Shown here: positions 1-8,018 of the stretch, piece by piece | How the letters are laid out: every line of letters starts with the position of its first letter | Position numbering within the stretch: position 1 is the stretch's first letter | Assembly (NCBI RefSeq): GCF_013607875.1 | Contig: NZ_VDES01000001.1 | Span: 786,316-850,315, forward strand | DNA length: 64,000 nucleotides | Reading direction: 5' to 3' | Origin: Blastomonas ursincola | Lineage (GTDB): Bacteria > Pseudomonadota > Alphaproteobacteria > Sphingomonadales > Sphingomonadaceae | The notes under the pieces: model-generated | The model's input: only the letters and a program-made list of their open reading frames with translations | The model's database searches: none | Told to the model about the DNA's origin: nothing | Position numbers and translations under genes: made by a program

Positions 1-54
1 GAAAACAGGGATCGCGCGCCGCCTAACAGCGCGGGGGCATGGGGGCAAGGGCGA

Positions 55-627
55 TCACACCCAGCCTGCGGTCTGCGCGCCGATCCAGATGCCCAGCCCG
101 GCAAACATCAGCGCTGCGCCGATCTGCAGCGCGCGGATCGGCAGGATGCGCTCGATCCGGTGACCCAGCAGCACGGCGGGCACATTGGCGACCATCATGC
201 CCAGCGTGGTCCCGGCGGTCACCGCGACGACATTCTGGTAATGCGCGCCCATGGCCACGGTGGCGATCTGGGTCTTGTCGCCCATCTCGACCAGGAAGAA
301 CGCAATCAGCGTGGTCAGGAACACGCCCGCGCCACGCCTTTTGGGCTCGTCATTCTCGTCGAACTTGTCGGGGATCAGCGCCCAGAGACCCATGACGATG
401 AACCCGCCCGCGATGGCAAAGCGGAAAGCGGGGCTATCGAGCAGGCCGGCGACCTGCTGACCGACCAGCGCGGCGAGGAAATGGTTGGCGAGCGTCGCGG
501 CGAAGATGCCGGCGATGATCGGCACCGGCTTGCGCAGGCGCGCGGCGAGCAGGATCGCGAGCAACTGGGTCTTGTCGCCCATTTCGGCGAGCGCGACCAG
601 CGACAGCGAGGCAAGAAAGGCTTCCAT
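55..627 (-). CDS. UPF0016/TMEM165-GDT1 family transporter, probable Mn2+ exporter
   Basis: A 190-residue inner-membrane protein with the two hallmark E-x-G-D-K-T-Q signatures of the GDT1/TMEM165 (UPF0016) family at residues 15-21 and 114-120, each at the start of a half of about three hydrophobic helices, separated by a charged loop (DKFDENDEPKRRG). Family members (bacterial MneA, yeast Gdt1) move Mn2+ or Ca2+ against protons; export of Mn2+ is the likely role here. That is supported by a manganese-sensing yybP-ykoY riboswitch directly upstream on the same strand. Length is normal for the family. The ATG at 627 has only a weak ribosome-binding site (AAAG), which fits control through RNA structure. 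Family call is firm; substrate is inferred from riboswitch and family. Confidence 0.93.
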   Translation of the reverse strand: MEAFLASLSLVALAEMGDKTQLLAILLAARLRKPVPIIAGIFAATLANHFLAALVGQQVAGLLDSPAFRFAIAGGFIVMGLWALIPDKFDENDEPKRRGAGVFLTTLIAFFLVEMGDKTQIATVAMGAHYQNVVAVTAGTTLGMMVANVPAVLLGHRIERILPIRALQIGAALMFAGLGIWIGAQTAGWV

Positions 628-643
628 CCGACGAGACTTTCAG

Positions 644-689
644 GGCCGGGCAGTTCAGGACACAATGGCACCGTCGCCCCTGCCCGGCC
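644..689 (-). promoter_or_regulatory. Hairpin between riboswitch aptamer and start codon (expression platform candidate)
   Basis: A perfect 10-bp stem (GGCCGGGCAG at 680-689 and its complement CTGCCCGGCC at 644-653, minus-strand sense) lies between the aptamer and the ATG at 627. There is no following T-tract, so a translational or Rho-type platform is more likely than an intrinsic terminator. The stem is plain in the sequence; its switching role is inference. Confidence 0.6.
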
Positions 690-701
690 GGACAATGGGT
701 T

Positions 702-828
702 CAGGTGTCATCGGTCTTGCCGGAAGCCGGATCACCTGGACCCGGAAACCCTTGCGCCATGGCCTCTCGGCCAAGTGTGTTGACGCACGGACCGGCTTAC
801 CGCCGGTTGGCTACTCCCCATCAGACGT
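702..828 (-). promoter_or_regulatory. yybP-ykoY manganese riboswitch
   Basis: Read on the minus strand, the leader of the UPF0016 gene contains the conserved 5' element GGGGAGTAGCC (near 809-819), a hairpin built from AACCGGC/GCCGGT, the internal CGTCAACACACTTGG-like segment, and the conserved 3' element GCAAGACC (near 714-721). These are the invariant blocks of the yybP-ykoY aptamer, which binds Mn2+ and typically turns on exporters such as MntP, Alx or UPF0016 proteins. Boundaries are approximate because they were placed by eye. Confidence 0.88.
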
Positions 829-863
829 GCTAGCCTCTAGGGCATCGGCAAGAGGGATGCAAG

Positions 864-1310
864 ATGGCGCAGGCGCAGAACAAGACGGTGGCGACCGATG
901 CGGATGTTGCCGCCTATATCGCGGCGCTCGAGCCCGAGCGGCGGCGCGAGGAGGCCGAGACGCTGCTTGCGCTGTACGAGCGGGTCACCGGCGAGCCCGC
1001 GAAGATGTGGGGGCCGAGCATGATCGGCTTCGGCTCCTATGATTACACCTATGATAGCGGCCGTAGCGGCACCGCGATGCGCTCGGGCTTTGCGCCACGC
1101 AAGGGAAAGCACAGCATCTACCTGATGTGCGGCGCTTGCGACGATGCCGCCGCGCAGCAGCAGGAAACGCTGCTGGCCCGGCTCGGCAAGCACAAGATGG
1201 AAAAATCGTGCCTGTACATCAACCGGCTCGATCAGGTGGACATGGGCGTTCTCGAACTGATCATCGCCAACAATGTCGCCGAGATGAACCGGCTCTACCC
1301 GCCCGCATGA
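864..1310 (+). CDS. DUF1801 domain protein
   Basis: A 148-residue soluble protein of the DUF1801 (YdhG-like) type. Recognisable features are the W-G-P-S-M-I-G-F-G segment near residues 49-57, the conserved F-A-P-R-K-x-x-H-S-I-Y-L block near 75-86, and a C-terminal lysine/leucine-rich region ending in an INRLDQVD motif. The fold resembles iron-binding frataxin-like proteins, but no biochemical role is established. The start has a GAGGG ribosome-binding site about 8 bases ahead. The stop overlaps the start of the next gene by four bases (ATGA), so the two are probably translationally coupled. Confidence 0.85.
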   Translation: MAQAQNKTVATDADVAAYIAALEPERRREEAETLLALYERVTGEPAKMWGPSMIGFGSYDYTYDSGRSGTAMRSGFAPRKGKHSIYLMCGACDDAAAQQQETLLARLGKHKMEKSCLYINRLDQVDMGVLELIIANNVAEMNRLYPPA

Positions 1311-1603
1311 GCATTCCGCCCGAAGACCTGTTCCACGGCCCGGTCAAGCGCAGCATCCAGATTGCCGGGCACATGACCTCGATCAGCCTGGAGCCGCTGT
1401 TCTGGGATCTGCTGAAAGCCGCCGCCGAGTCGCGCGGTCTGCCGCTCAACGCGCTTGTCGCGCGGATCGATGTCGAGCGGATCGCGGTAGAGCAGCCGCC
1501 CAACCTAGCGAGCGCGATCCGGCTATGGCTGGTCAGGGATGTGATCGAGGCGCGCGGTGCAACCAGCGATGGCGAAGCCGCACAACAAGGCTCCCCTCCC
1601 TGA
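1307..1603 (+). CDS. Small ribbon-helix-helix domain protein
   Basis: A 98-residue protein starting at the ATG that overlaps the upstream stop codon (ATGA). The segment VKRSIQIAGHMTSISLEPLFWDLLKAAAESRGLP is typical of the RHH_4 type of ribbon-helix-helix proteins found in alphaproteobacteria: a short basic beta strand followed by two helices, then ARIDVER. It probably binds DNA as a dimer, but no target is visible. The reading frame runs into the stem of an inverted repeat at its end, so the last few residues (AAQQGSPP) are encoded by repeat sequence. Confidence 0.75.
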   Translation: MSIPPEDLFHGPVKRSIQIAGHMTSISLEPLFWDLLKAAAESRGLPLNALVARIDVERIAVEQPPNLASAIRLWLVRDVIEARGATSDGEAAQQGSPP

Positions 1604-1613
1604 AAGGGAGGGG
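1593..1613. repeat. GC-rich inverted repeat, probable transcription terminator
   Basis: CCCCTCCC and GGGAGGGG arms (8 bp) flank a TGAAA loop that contains the stop codon of the preceding gene. There is no T-tract. Similar C/G-rich stem-loops recur at 1678-1699 and 1758-1777. Confidence 0.6.
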
Positions 1614-1677
1614 TAGGCGGTGGGTAAAGCCTCTACAGAACCACCGCTTGCTCGACCCCGTCGCGCCCCACCCCTAG

Positions 1678-1699
1678 CCCCTCCCTGGCCAGGGAGGGG
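1678..1699. repeat. Perfect 22-bp palindrome in the gap between two convergent genes
   Basis: An uninterrupted palindrome (half-site CCCCTCCCTGG). It is the second of three closely related hairpins between 1590 and 1780 that share the CCCTCCC core, and looks like a sphingomonad intergenic repeat used as terminator. Confidence 0.6.
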
Positions 1700-1757
1700 A
1701 ACGCATTTCGGCGAGACCGAATGGAAAGGCCTCGAGCGCAGGGTTAAGCGCCCCCTC

Positions 1758-1777
1758 CCCTCCCGCAGGCGGGAGGG
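1758..1777. terminator. Stem-loop downstream of murA
   Basis: CCCTCCCGC and GCGGGAGGG arms (9 bp, 2-nt loop) lie 14 bases beyond the murA stop codon on the murA strand. No T-run follows, so this is a candidate terminator or RNA-stabilising hairpin rather than a classical intrinsic terminator. Confidence 0.5.
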
Positions 1778-1790
1778 AAGACAAGAGCAA

Positions 1791-3074
1791 TCAATCCCCG
1801 CCGACGCGCTCGATGTCCGCACCGACCGCCTGGAGCTTTTCTTCCAGCCGCTCATAGCCGCGGTCGAGATGGTACACCCGATTGACCTCGGTCTCGCCCT
1901 CGGCCGCAAGCCCCGCGATGATCAGGCTCATCGAGGCGCGCAGGTCGGTCGCCATCACGGGCGCGCCGACCATGCGTTCGACGCCATGCACCACCGCGGT
2001 GCGGCCCTTGACCTCGATATGCGCACCCATGCGGTTCAATTCGGGCACGTGCATGTAGCGGTTTTCGAAAATCGTCTCGGTCAACACGCTTGCGCCTTCG
2101 GCCAGACACAGCATCGCCATGAACTGCGCCTGCATGTCGGTGGCAAAGCCGGGGAACGGCGCGGTCGAAAGCGTGAGCGCCTGCAGCTTGCCATTGGGGC
2201 GCACCGCGATGCCATCGGCGATTTCCTCGACATGCACGCCCGCCTGGCGCAGCGCCGCGACAGTCGCCTCCATCTCGTCGAGCTTCGCGCCGATCAGGTC
2301 GAGCGCGCTGCCGGTGATCGCGGCGGCGCAGGCATAGCTGCCCGCCTCGATGCGGTCGGCCATCACGCGATAGGTCGCACCGTGCAGCCGGTCCTTGCCA
2401 TGGATGACCAGCGTCGATCCGCCGATCCCCTCGATCTTTGCGCCCATCGCGACGAGCAGGTTGCACAGGTCGACGATCTCGGGCTCGCGCGCCGCATTGC
2501 GCAGCGTCGATGTGCCCTTGCACAAAACCGCCGTCATCAGCGCGTTCTCGGTCGCGCCGACCGAGACCACGGGGAAGCCGAAATCGCCGCCGGGAAGGCC
2601 TCCCTTCGGCGCGCGCGCGGTGACATAGCCTGCGGTGATCTCGATCTCCGCGCCCAAAGCCTCGAGCGCCTTCAGGTGCAGGTCGATCGGGCGGTTGCCG
2701 ATCGCGCAGCCGCCGGGCAGCGAGACGGTCGCCTCGCCCGCACGCGCGAGCAGCGGGCCCAGCACCAGGATCGACGCGCGCATCTTGCGCACGATGTCAT
2801 AGGGCGCGACCGTGGAGGTCACCCGGCCCGCGCGCAGCGTCATCACCCGGCCGAAATCCTCGGGCCGCGCGCCTTCGATCATCGTCGACACGCCAAGCTG
2901 GTTGAGCAGATGGCCGAAGCTGTCGACATCGGCCAGCCGCGGCAGGTTGCGCAGCGTCAGCGGCTCGTCGGTCAGCAGCGCGCACGGCAGCAGCGTCAGC
3001 GCGCTGTTCTTGGCTCCGGAAATGGGAATACGGCCCGAGAGCGGCTTGCCGCCGCGAATGATGATCTTGTCCAT
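1791..3074 (-). CDS. murA: UDP-N-acetylglucosamine 1-carboxyvinyltransferase
   Basis: A 427-residue cytoplasmic enzyme that transfers enolpyruvate from PEP to UDP-GlcNAc, the first committed step of peptidoglycan synthesis. The N-terminal [26 protein letters not shown] carries the conserved substrate-binding Lys/Asn (KN), and the active-site loop [11 protein letters not shown] has the catalytic cysteine at residue 123, equivalent to E. coli Cys115, so the protein should be fosfomycin-sensitive. The two inside-out alpha/beta domains are complete, and the C-terminal [20 protein letters not shown] is typical. It stands alone, convergent with the ribbon-helix-helix gene and followed upstream by clpS on the same strand. 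Confidence 0.97.
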   Translation of the reverse strand: MDKIIIRGGKPLSGRIPISGAKNSALTLLPCALLTDEPLTLRNLPRLADVDSFGHLLNQLGVSTMIEGARPEDFGRVMTLRAGRVTSTVAPYDIVRKMRASILVLGPLLARAGEATVSLPGGCAIGNRPIDLHLKALEALGAEIEITAGYVTARAPKGGLPGGDFGFPVVSVGATENALMTAVLCKGTSTLRNAAREPEIVDLCNLLVAMGAKIEGIGGSTLVIHGKDRLHGATYRVMADRIEAGSYACAAAITGSALDLIGAKLDEMEATVAALRQAGVHVEEIADGIAVRPNGKLQALTLSTAPFPGFATDMQAQFMAMLCLAEGASVLTETIFENRYMHVPELNRMGAHIEVKGRTAVVHGVERMVGAPVMATDLRASMSLIIAGLAAEGETEVNRVYHLDRGYERLEEKLQAVGADIERVGGD

Positions 3075-3130
3075 CGCCGCTGTTTAGCGGCTGCGCGGGC
3101 TGGTGCAAGAGGGGGGCAAGGCCCGGAAGG

Positions 3131-3538
3131 TCAAACCTTCTCCAGCGTGCATTGCAGCGGGTGCTGGTTCTGCCGGGCGAAATCCATCACCTGATTCACC
3201 TTGGTCTCGGCGACCTCGTAAGTGAAGATGCCGCAAACGCCGACGCCCTTCTGGTGGACGTGGAGCATCACGCGGGTCGCCTCGTCCATGTTCATGCTGA
3301 AGAAGCGCTTGAGGACGAGCACCACGAATTCCATCGGGGTGTAATCGTCGTTGAGCATCAGCACCTTGTACTGGCTGGGCTTTTTCGACTTGGCGCGGGT
3401 CTTGACCGCGATGCCGATATCCGGCGGTCCGTCATCGTCCTCGCGATCGGGCCCGGCGCGCACGACCAGGCCTGCGTCGCCTGCCACGATGGCAGCGAGG
3501 CGTCGGGGAGACGCTGAACGGATTGTCGTGCTGTGCAT
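3131..3538 (-). CDS. clpS: ATP-dependent Clp protease adaptor ClpS
   Basis: ClpS delivers N-degron substrates to ClpAP. The folded domain (about residues 55-135) is unmistakable: [24 protein letters not shown] with the N-degron pocket residues N, D, D and T, then [27 protein letters not shown] with the conserved ligand-contacting M and H. The first 40-50 residues are acidic and disordered and longer than usual; the annotated ATG has no strong ribosome-binding site, so a start further inside is possible. No clpA lies beside it here. It is divergent from obgE. Confidence 0.93.
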   Translation of the reverse strand: MHSTTIRSASPRRLAAIVAGDAGLVVRAGPDREDDDGPPDIGIAVKTRAKSKKPSQYKVLMLNDDYTPMEFVVLVLKRFFSMNMDEATRVMLHVHQKGVGVCGIFTYEVAETKVNQVMDFARQNQHPLQCTLEKV

Positions 3539-3685
3539 AGGTCGTCTCGAATATCGTATTTCTCAGCCGTCAGGCAAGGGGCTGCGCGCAAAATGCGACA
3601 CGCTGCCCCGTCATCCTGACACGGCCATCTAGCGCCGATTCGGTTACTCTGGCGTTTCGCGGCGCTTTCCGTTAGGGGCGCGGCC

Positions 3686-4744
3686 ATGCATTTTCTCGAT
3701 CAAGCCAAGATTTTCATTCGTTCCGGCGCGGGCGGACAGGGCGCGGTGTCCTTCCGCCGCGAAAAATATGTCGAATATGGCGGCCCCGATGGCGGCAATG
3801 GCGGCAAGGGCGGCGACATCATCTTCGAAGCGGTCAGCGGTCTCAACACGCTGATCGACTTTCGCTATACCCAGCATTTCAAGGCGAAGCGGGGCACCGG
3901 CGGCATGGGCCGCAACCGCACCGGCGCGGGCGGTGACGATCTGGTCATCAAGGTGCCGGTGGGCACGCAGATCCTGTCCGAGGACAAGGAGGATGTGCTC
4001 GCCGATTTCACCCATGCCGGGCAGCGCATCACCCTGCTGCGCGGCGGCGATGGAGGGCGCGGGAATTTGAGCTATGCCACCAGCACCAACCGCGCGCCGC
4101 GTCAGCACGGGCCGGGCTGGCCGGGCGAGGAAATGTGGGTTTGGCTGCGGCTGAAGCTGATGGCCGATGCGGGGCTGGTAGGGCTGCCCAATGCGGGCAA
4201 GTCCACCTTCATCAACCAGGTCACCAACGCGCATGCCAAGGTGGGCGATTATCCGTTCACGACGCTGCGCCCGCAGCTGGGCGTCGTGCGGCACCGCAAC
4301 CGCGAATTCGTGCTCGCCGATATTCCCGGGCTGATCGAGGGCGCGGCAGAAGGCGCAGGCATCGGCGACCGGTTCCTCGGCCATATCGAGCGCTGCCAGG
4401 TGCTGATCCATCTGATCGATGCCAATGGCGACGATCCGGTCGAGGCGATGCGCATCGTAGATGGCGAGCTGGAAAATTACGGCGCGGGGCTGGACGAGAA
4501 GCCCCGTCTGGTCGCGCTCAACAAGGGCGACCTGCTCGACGAGGAACTGATGCAGCATTTCGCGAGCGAACTGATCGCGGCGGGCGCGGACCGCGTGTTC
4601 CCGATCTCGGGCGCGACCGGCAAGGGGATCGACAAGCTGTTCGACGCGCTGCTCGATTATCTGCCGCATGTGACCGCGACCGAACAGCCCGAGGGCGTTG
4701 ATCCCGACCGCGACGACGAGCCGGGCACATGGTCGCCGGTTTGA
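3686..4744 (+). CDS. obgE: Obg family GTPase (ribosome assembly)
   Basis: A 352-residue essential GTPase that binds the large ribosomal subunit and links ribosome maturation to stress and cell-cycle control. The glycine-rich Obg fold fills residues 1-158 (FIRSGAGGQGAVSFRREKYVEYGGPDGGNGGKGGD). The G domain follows: G1 GLPNAGKST at 166-174, G2 near YPFTTLRPQLG, G3 DIPGLIEGAAEG, G4 NKGD, and G5 SGATGKG. The variable C-terminal extension is short and acidic. Start ATG lies 147 bp from the divergent clpS start, leaving room for a promoter. Confidence 0.97.
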   Translation: MHFLDQAKIFIRSGAGGQGAVSFRREKYVEYGGPDGGNGGKGGDIIFEAVSGLNTLIDFRYTQHFKAKRGTGGMGRNRTGAGGDDLVIKVPVGTQILSEDKEDVLADFTHAGQRITLLRGGDGGRGNLSYATSTNRAPRQHGPGWPGEEMWVWLRLKLMADAGLVGLPNAGKSTFINQVTNAHAKVGDYPFTTLRPQLGVVRHRNREFVLADIPGLIEGAAEGAGIGDRFLGHIERCQVLIHLIDANGDDPVEAMRIVDGELENYGAGLDEKPRLVALNKGDLLDEELMQHFASELIAAGADRVFPISGATGKGIDKLFDALLDYLPHVTATEQPEGVDPDRDDEPGTWSPV

Positions 4745-4837
4745 GTGAGCGGCAGAATTGGTTTAATTCGCTCCCATTTCCGTTTGTCCCGAGCCCTTCG
4801 GCTGGCTGGCAAAACCAGCCGCTCAGGGTAAACCAAG

Positions 4838-4881
4838 GTCGAGGGACGTATTCGCAACCGTTCGAGCACACGTCCCTCGAC
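4838..4881. repeat. Inverted repeat of the sphingomonad intergenic type
   Basis: Arms GTCGAGGGACGT (4838-4849) and ACGTCCCTCGAC (4870-4881) with a 20-nt loop, flanked by a second smaller hairpin (GGCTGG...CCAGCC near 4800-4821) and the phrase CTTCGCTCGGGAACTC. It fills the 220-bp gap between obgE and proB. Palindromic units with this wording are widespread between sphingomonad genes; it may act as terminator for obgE. Confidence 0.65.
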
Positions 4882-4964
4882 TTCGCTCGGGAACTCGGAA
4901 GAGGTGGTCACACCGTGCTGATCGAGGTCATCACTTGGGTCGGAGCTTTCAAGGGGAAGAGTAA

Positions 4965-6089
4965 ATGACCCCCTCCCCCCTCGCCCCCGCGCACTGCCCC
5001 GTGCTGGTCGTCAAGGTCGGCTCGGCGCTGCTGGTCGCGCCCGAGGGCAAGGTGCGGCGCGAATGGCTCGCCTCGCTGGTCGCGGACATTGCCGGGCGCA
5101 TTCGGGCAGGCCAGCGGATCGTCATCGTTTCCTCGGGCGCCATCGCGCTCGGTGCGCGGCGGCTCGGCTTGCCCAAGGGGGGGCGCGCCAGCCTGGAGGA
5201 TGCGCAGGCCTCGGCCGCGACCGGCCAGATCGCGCTCAGCCAGTGCTGGGCCGAACTGCTCGGCGAGCACGGCATCACCGCCGCGCAGATGCTGGTGACG
5301 CTCGACGATCTCGAGGATCGCCGCCGCTTCCTCAACGCCTCGGCGACGCTGCGCCGGCTGATTGCGCTCGATGTCGTGCCGGTGATCAACGAGAACGATT
5401 CGGTCGCGACCGAGGAAATCCGCTTCGGCGACAACGACCGGCTCGCCGCGCGCATCGCGCAGGCGGCGGGTGCGGGCGGCGTGGTGCTGCTCTCCGACGT
5501 CGACGGGCTCTACACCGCCAATCCGAAGAACGAGCCCGATGCGCGGCTGGTCGAAAGCGTCGGACGGATCGATGCGCGCATCAGGGCGATGGCCGATGGC
5601 GGCTCTGCTTCGGGCATGGGATCGGGCGGCATGCTCTCCAAGCTGGAGGCGGCGCGGATCGCGACCAGCGCAGGCGCGCATCTCGCCATCGCCAACGGCA
5701 CGCACGAGCACCCCTTGCAGCGGCTCGACGAAACCGGGCGCTGCACCGTGTTCACCGCCGGCAAGCAGGGCAAGGGCCGCAAGCTTTGGCTCGCAGGGCG
5801 CATGACAGCGCGCGGGCGGATCAGCGTCGATGCGGGCGCGGTCTCCGCGCTCGCCAAGGGCTCGAGTCTGCTCCCCGCCGGCGCCACCGCAATCGAGGGC
5901 AGGTTCGCGCGCGGCGACGTGATCGAGATTGCTGGCCCCGGCGGCGAGGTGATCGCGCGGGGCCTCAGCGAATATGATGCCGCCGATGCCGCGCGGATCA
6001 TCGGCCTGCGCAGCGATGGCATCGCCGAGGTGCTGGGTTATGCGCCGCGCAGCGCGCTCGTCCATCGTGACCAGATGGTGCTGCTATGA
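4965..6089 (+). CDS. proB: Glutamate 5-kinase
   Basis: Catalyses ATP-dependent phosphorylation of glutamate, the first step of proline synthesis. The 374-residue protein has an amino-acid-kinase domain (about 10-260: VVKVGSALL, IVSSGAIALGARRL, VPVINENDSVATEEIRFGDNDRLAARIA, LLSDVDGLYTANP, SGMGSGGMLSKLEAARIA) and a C-terminal PUA domain (about 280-365, GRISVDAGAVSALAKGSSLLPAG). All nucleotide and glutamate-binding motifs are present. Its stop codon overlaps the following gene by four bases (ATGA). proA is not in the window. Confidence 0.96.
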   Translation: MTPSPLAPAHCPVLVVKVGSALLVAPEGKVRREWLASLVADIAGRIRAGQRIVIVSSGAIALGARRLGLPKGGRASLEDAQASAATGQIALSQCWAELLGEHGITAAQMLVTLDDLEDRRRFLNASATLRRLIALDVVPVINENDSVATEEIRFGDNDRLAARIAQAAGAGGVVLLSDVDGLYTANPKNEPDARLVESVGRIDARIRAMADGGSASGMGSGGMLSKLEAARIATSAGAHLAIANGTHEHPLQRLDETGRCTVFTAGKQGKGRKLWLAGRMTARGRISVDAGAVSALAKGSSLLPAGATAIEGRFARGDVIEIAGPGGEVIARGLSEYDAADAARIIGLRSDGIAEVLGYAPRSALVHRDQMVLL

Positions 6090-7000
6090 GCGTGATCGCG
6101 ATGACCGGCGGCACCGGTTTCGTCGGAGGCGCTGCGATCGACCAGGCTCTGGCGGCGGGGCACCAGGTCCGCGCGCTCGCCCGCAAGCCACAGCGCGCGC
6201 GTGAGCGCGTCACCTGGGTCCAGGGATCGCTCGCCGATGCCGAGAGCCTCAACCGCCTGTGCGATGGCGCCGATGTCGTGCTGCACATTGCTGGCGTGGT
6301 CAACGCGCCCGACCGCGCGGGCTTTGTCGCGGGCAATATCACCGGCACCGAGAACATGCTGGCGGCAACGAAGGCGGCGGGCATCGCGCGCTTCATCCAT
6401 GTCTCGTCGCTCGCCGCGCGCGAACGCGCCCTGTCCAACTATTGCTGGTCCAAGGCCGAGGCCGAGGACCGGGTCACCGCCTCTGGCCTAGACTGGATCA
6501 TGGTGCGCCCACCCGCCGTCTATGGCCCCGGCGATACCGAGATGCTGGACCTGTTCCGCATGGCAGCAAAGGGCCTGGTCATGCTGCCGCCGAGCGGGCG
6601 CATGTCGGTGATCCATGTCGCCGATCTGGCCGCCTTGCTGGTGCGGCTCGCGGGCGGTGCGGGCGATGTGCACGCGATCTACGAGGCCGATGACGGAACC
6701 CCGCAGGGCTGGAGCCATGAGGGCTTTGCCGATGCGCTGGGCCGCGCGGTGGGGCGCAAGGTGCGCACCGCGCGCGCGCCGAAGCTCGGCCTGTTCATGG
6801 CCGCGCGCGCCGACCGCCTGCTGCGCGGTCCCAAGGCGAAGCTCACGCCCGATCGCGCGCGCTATATCGCGCATAGCGACTGGACATCCGATCCGCTGCG
6901 CCGCCCGCCGCGCGATCTGTGGCAACCGGAAATAGCGACGCCGAAAGGACTGGCCGAAACCGCGCGCTGGTATCGCGCCGAAGGCTGGCTCAAACGCTGA
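6086..7000 (+). CDS. NAD(P)-dependent epimerase/dehydratase (extended SDR), candidate ceramide reductase
   Basis: A 304-residue Rossmann-fold oxidoreductase: the N-terminal dinucleotide motif TGGTGFVGG is at residues 7-15 and the catalytic Tyr-x-x-x-Lys pair is Tyr119/Lys123 in YCWSK, with the usual Ser in IHVSSLA. The start overlaps the proB stop, so it may be co-translated with proB. It lies less than 1 kb from the acyl carrier protein and serine palmitoyltransferase genes. In Caulobacter an SDR of this general class (CerR) reduces a ceramide precursor and is encoded beside spt, so the same job is possible here. The SDR assignment is sound; the sphingolipid role is inference. Confidence 0.85.
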   Translation: MSVIAMTGGTGFVGGAAIDQALAAGHQVRALARKPQRARERVTWVQGSLADAESLNRLCDGADVVLHIAGVVNAPDRAGFVAGNITGTENMLAATKAAGIARFIHVSSLAARERALSNYCWSKAEAEDRVTASGLDWIMVRPPAVYGPGDTEMLDLFRMAAKGLVMLPPSGRMSVIHVADLAALLVRLAGGAGDVHAIYEADDGTPQGWSHEGFADALGRAVGRKVRTARAPKLGLFMAARADRLLRGPKAKLTPDRARYIAHSDWTSDPLRRPPRDLWQPEIATPKGLAETARWYRAEGWLKR

Positions 7001-7577
7001 TGAGCGGGTGGCCGAGCGCCATTTCGACGACGAACAGCGCAAAGGTGATGCTCAGGCCGATCAGGAACAGCCGATAGGCCAGGCCCAGATAACGGTATTT
7101 CTTGTGCTGCAGCACCATGCCGTTCTGGTGCACGTCGCGCAGCATGGTACGGAAGATCGTCTCGTCCATGTGAAGCTGGTCGATCACCAGATCGGCAAAA
7201 TCATCCTCGGTCATCTGCGAGAAATTGCCGAAGAACATGAAATTGGTCGCCCCGGGCGGCACGTCGGCCTTCGGCTTGGGCGTGCCGCGCACCGAGGGCA
7301 GGATCGCGAACACCGCGCACATGGCCGACAGGAACGCGAACAGCGCCAGCACCATCAGCGGGAGGCTGACATTGCCGCCGCGCGCCTGGCCGACCGCGAT
7401 GGTGAACACCACGAACGTCGCGCCCATCAGGATGCTCGCCTTCTGATCGGCCATCTGGCTCAAGGACAGGTTGGTCTGCACCGAGGTGCGGATCAGGTGA
7501 ATGGCGTGCGGGGAGAAGGTGTGCGGCGTCTGCGGCCAGGGGCTCGGGATCGCCGGACGGCTCGCATCGACTCGCAT
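6990..7577 (-). CDS. Pycsar-effector-like transmembrane protein (PycTM/DUF5706-type)
   Basis: A membrane protein of about 195 residues. After a 40-residue N-terminus comes SLSQMADQKASILMGATFVVFTIA, the characteristic entry into the first helix of PycTM/DUF5706 proteins, then a second helix (LPLMVLALFAFLSAMCAVFAIL), the P-x-x-x-x-x-FMFFGNFSQMTEDDF cytosolic block, a helical linker and a third hydrophobic helix near the C-terminus (FLIGLSITFALFVVEM). In Pycsar anti-phage systems such proteins depolarise the membrane when bound by a cyclic pyrimidine nucleotide. No cyclase is next to this one, so its role is open. Start chosen for AGAGGG 10 bases upstream; ATGs at 7598 and 7646 are in frame but lack a good ribosome-binding site. 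The 3' end overlaps the SDR gene by 11 bases. Confidence 0.75.
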   Translation of the reverse strand: MRVDASRPAIPSPWPQTPHTFSPHAIHLIRTSVQTNLSLSQMADQKASILMGATFVVFTIAVGQARGGNVSLPLMVLALFAFLSAMCAVFAILPSVRGTPKPKADVPPGATNFMFFGNFSQMTEDDFADLVIDQLHMDETIFRTMLRDVHQNGMVLQHKKYRYLGLAYRLFLIGLSITFALFVVEMALGHPLISV

Positions 7578-7732
7578 TTTCGTGGCACCCTCTTCCATTA
7601 CAGATTGATGACACAGCCGCACTGCGCTTGACAAGCGGCACCGCACTGCCCTTCTGGCTGCAACAAGCTGCCGCGATTGTGCCGCATTCGCGGGGCATGG
7701 GCAGAGACAACCGTTACGGATGAAAGCAAGAC

Positions 7733-7972
7733 ATGACCGACACCGCCATTTATGACCGGATCGCTGCGCAGATCGAACCCTTCAACAAGAAGGGCGTCGC
7801 GCTGACCGAGAGCACCACCTTCGCCTCCGATCTGGAATGGGACAGCCTCACCGTCATGGATTTTGTCGCCGCGATCGAGGACGAGTTCGACATCATCATC
7901 ACCATGAACATGCAGGCCGAGATCGAGACCGTCGGCCAGCTGGTCGCCGCGGTCGAGAAGCTCACCGCCTGA
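7733..7972 (+). CDS. Acyl carrier protein for sphingolipid synthesis
   Basis: A 79-residue acidic four-helix carrier protein. The 4'-phosphopantetheine attachment serine is Ser38 in LEWDSLTVMDF, and the helix that follows (AAIEDEFDIIITMN) has the acidic character used for docking partner enzymes. It lies 46 bp upstream of serine palmitoyltransferase on the same strand. In sphingomonads and Caulobacter a dedicated ACP next to spt supplies the fatty acyl group used in the first sphingolipid reaction, so the pair very likely works together. It is distinct from the housekeeping fatty-acid ACP, which has a DSLD signature. Confidence 0.92.
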   Translation: MTDTAIYDRIAAQIEPFNKKGVALTESTTFASDLEWDSLTVMDFVAAIEDEFDIIITMNMQAEIETVGQLVAAVEKLTA

Positions 7973-8018
7973 CCCGCGCTATCGTGCGCACCTTCCCCAA
8001 TCTTGCAGAGACCCCAGA

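Noticed and set aside
1620-3194. Plus-strand frame of about 520 codons across murA
   Set aside because: Antisense to murA, with biased composition and no domain.
6990-7577. A complete Pycsar defence system
   Set aside because: No uridylate or cytidylate cyclase is next to the PycTM-like gene, so only an orphan effector-like protein can be claimed.
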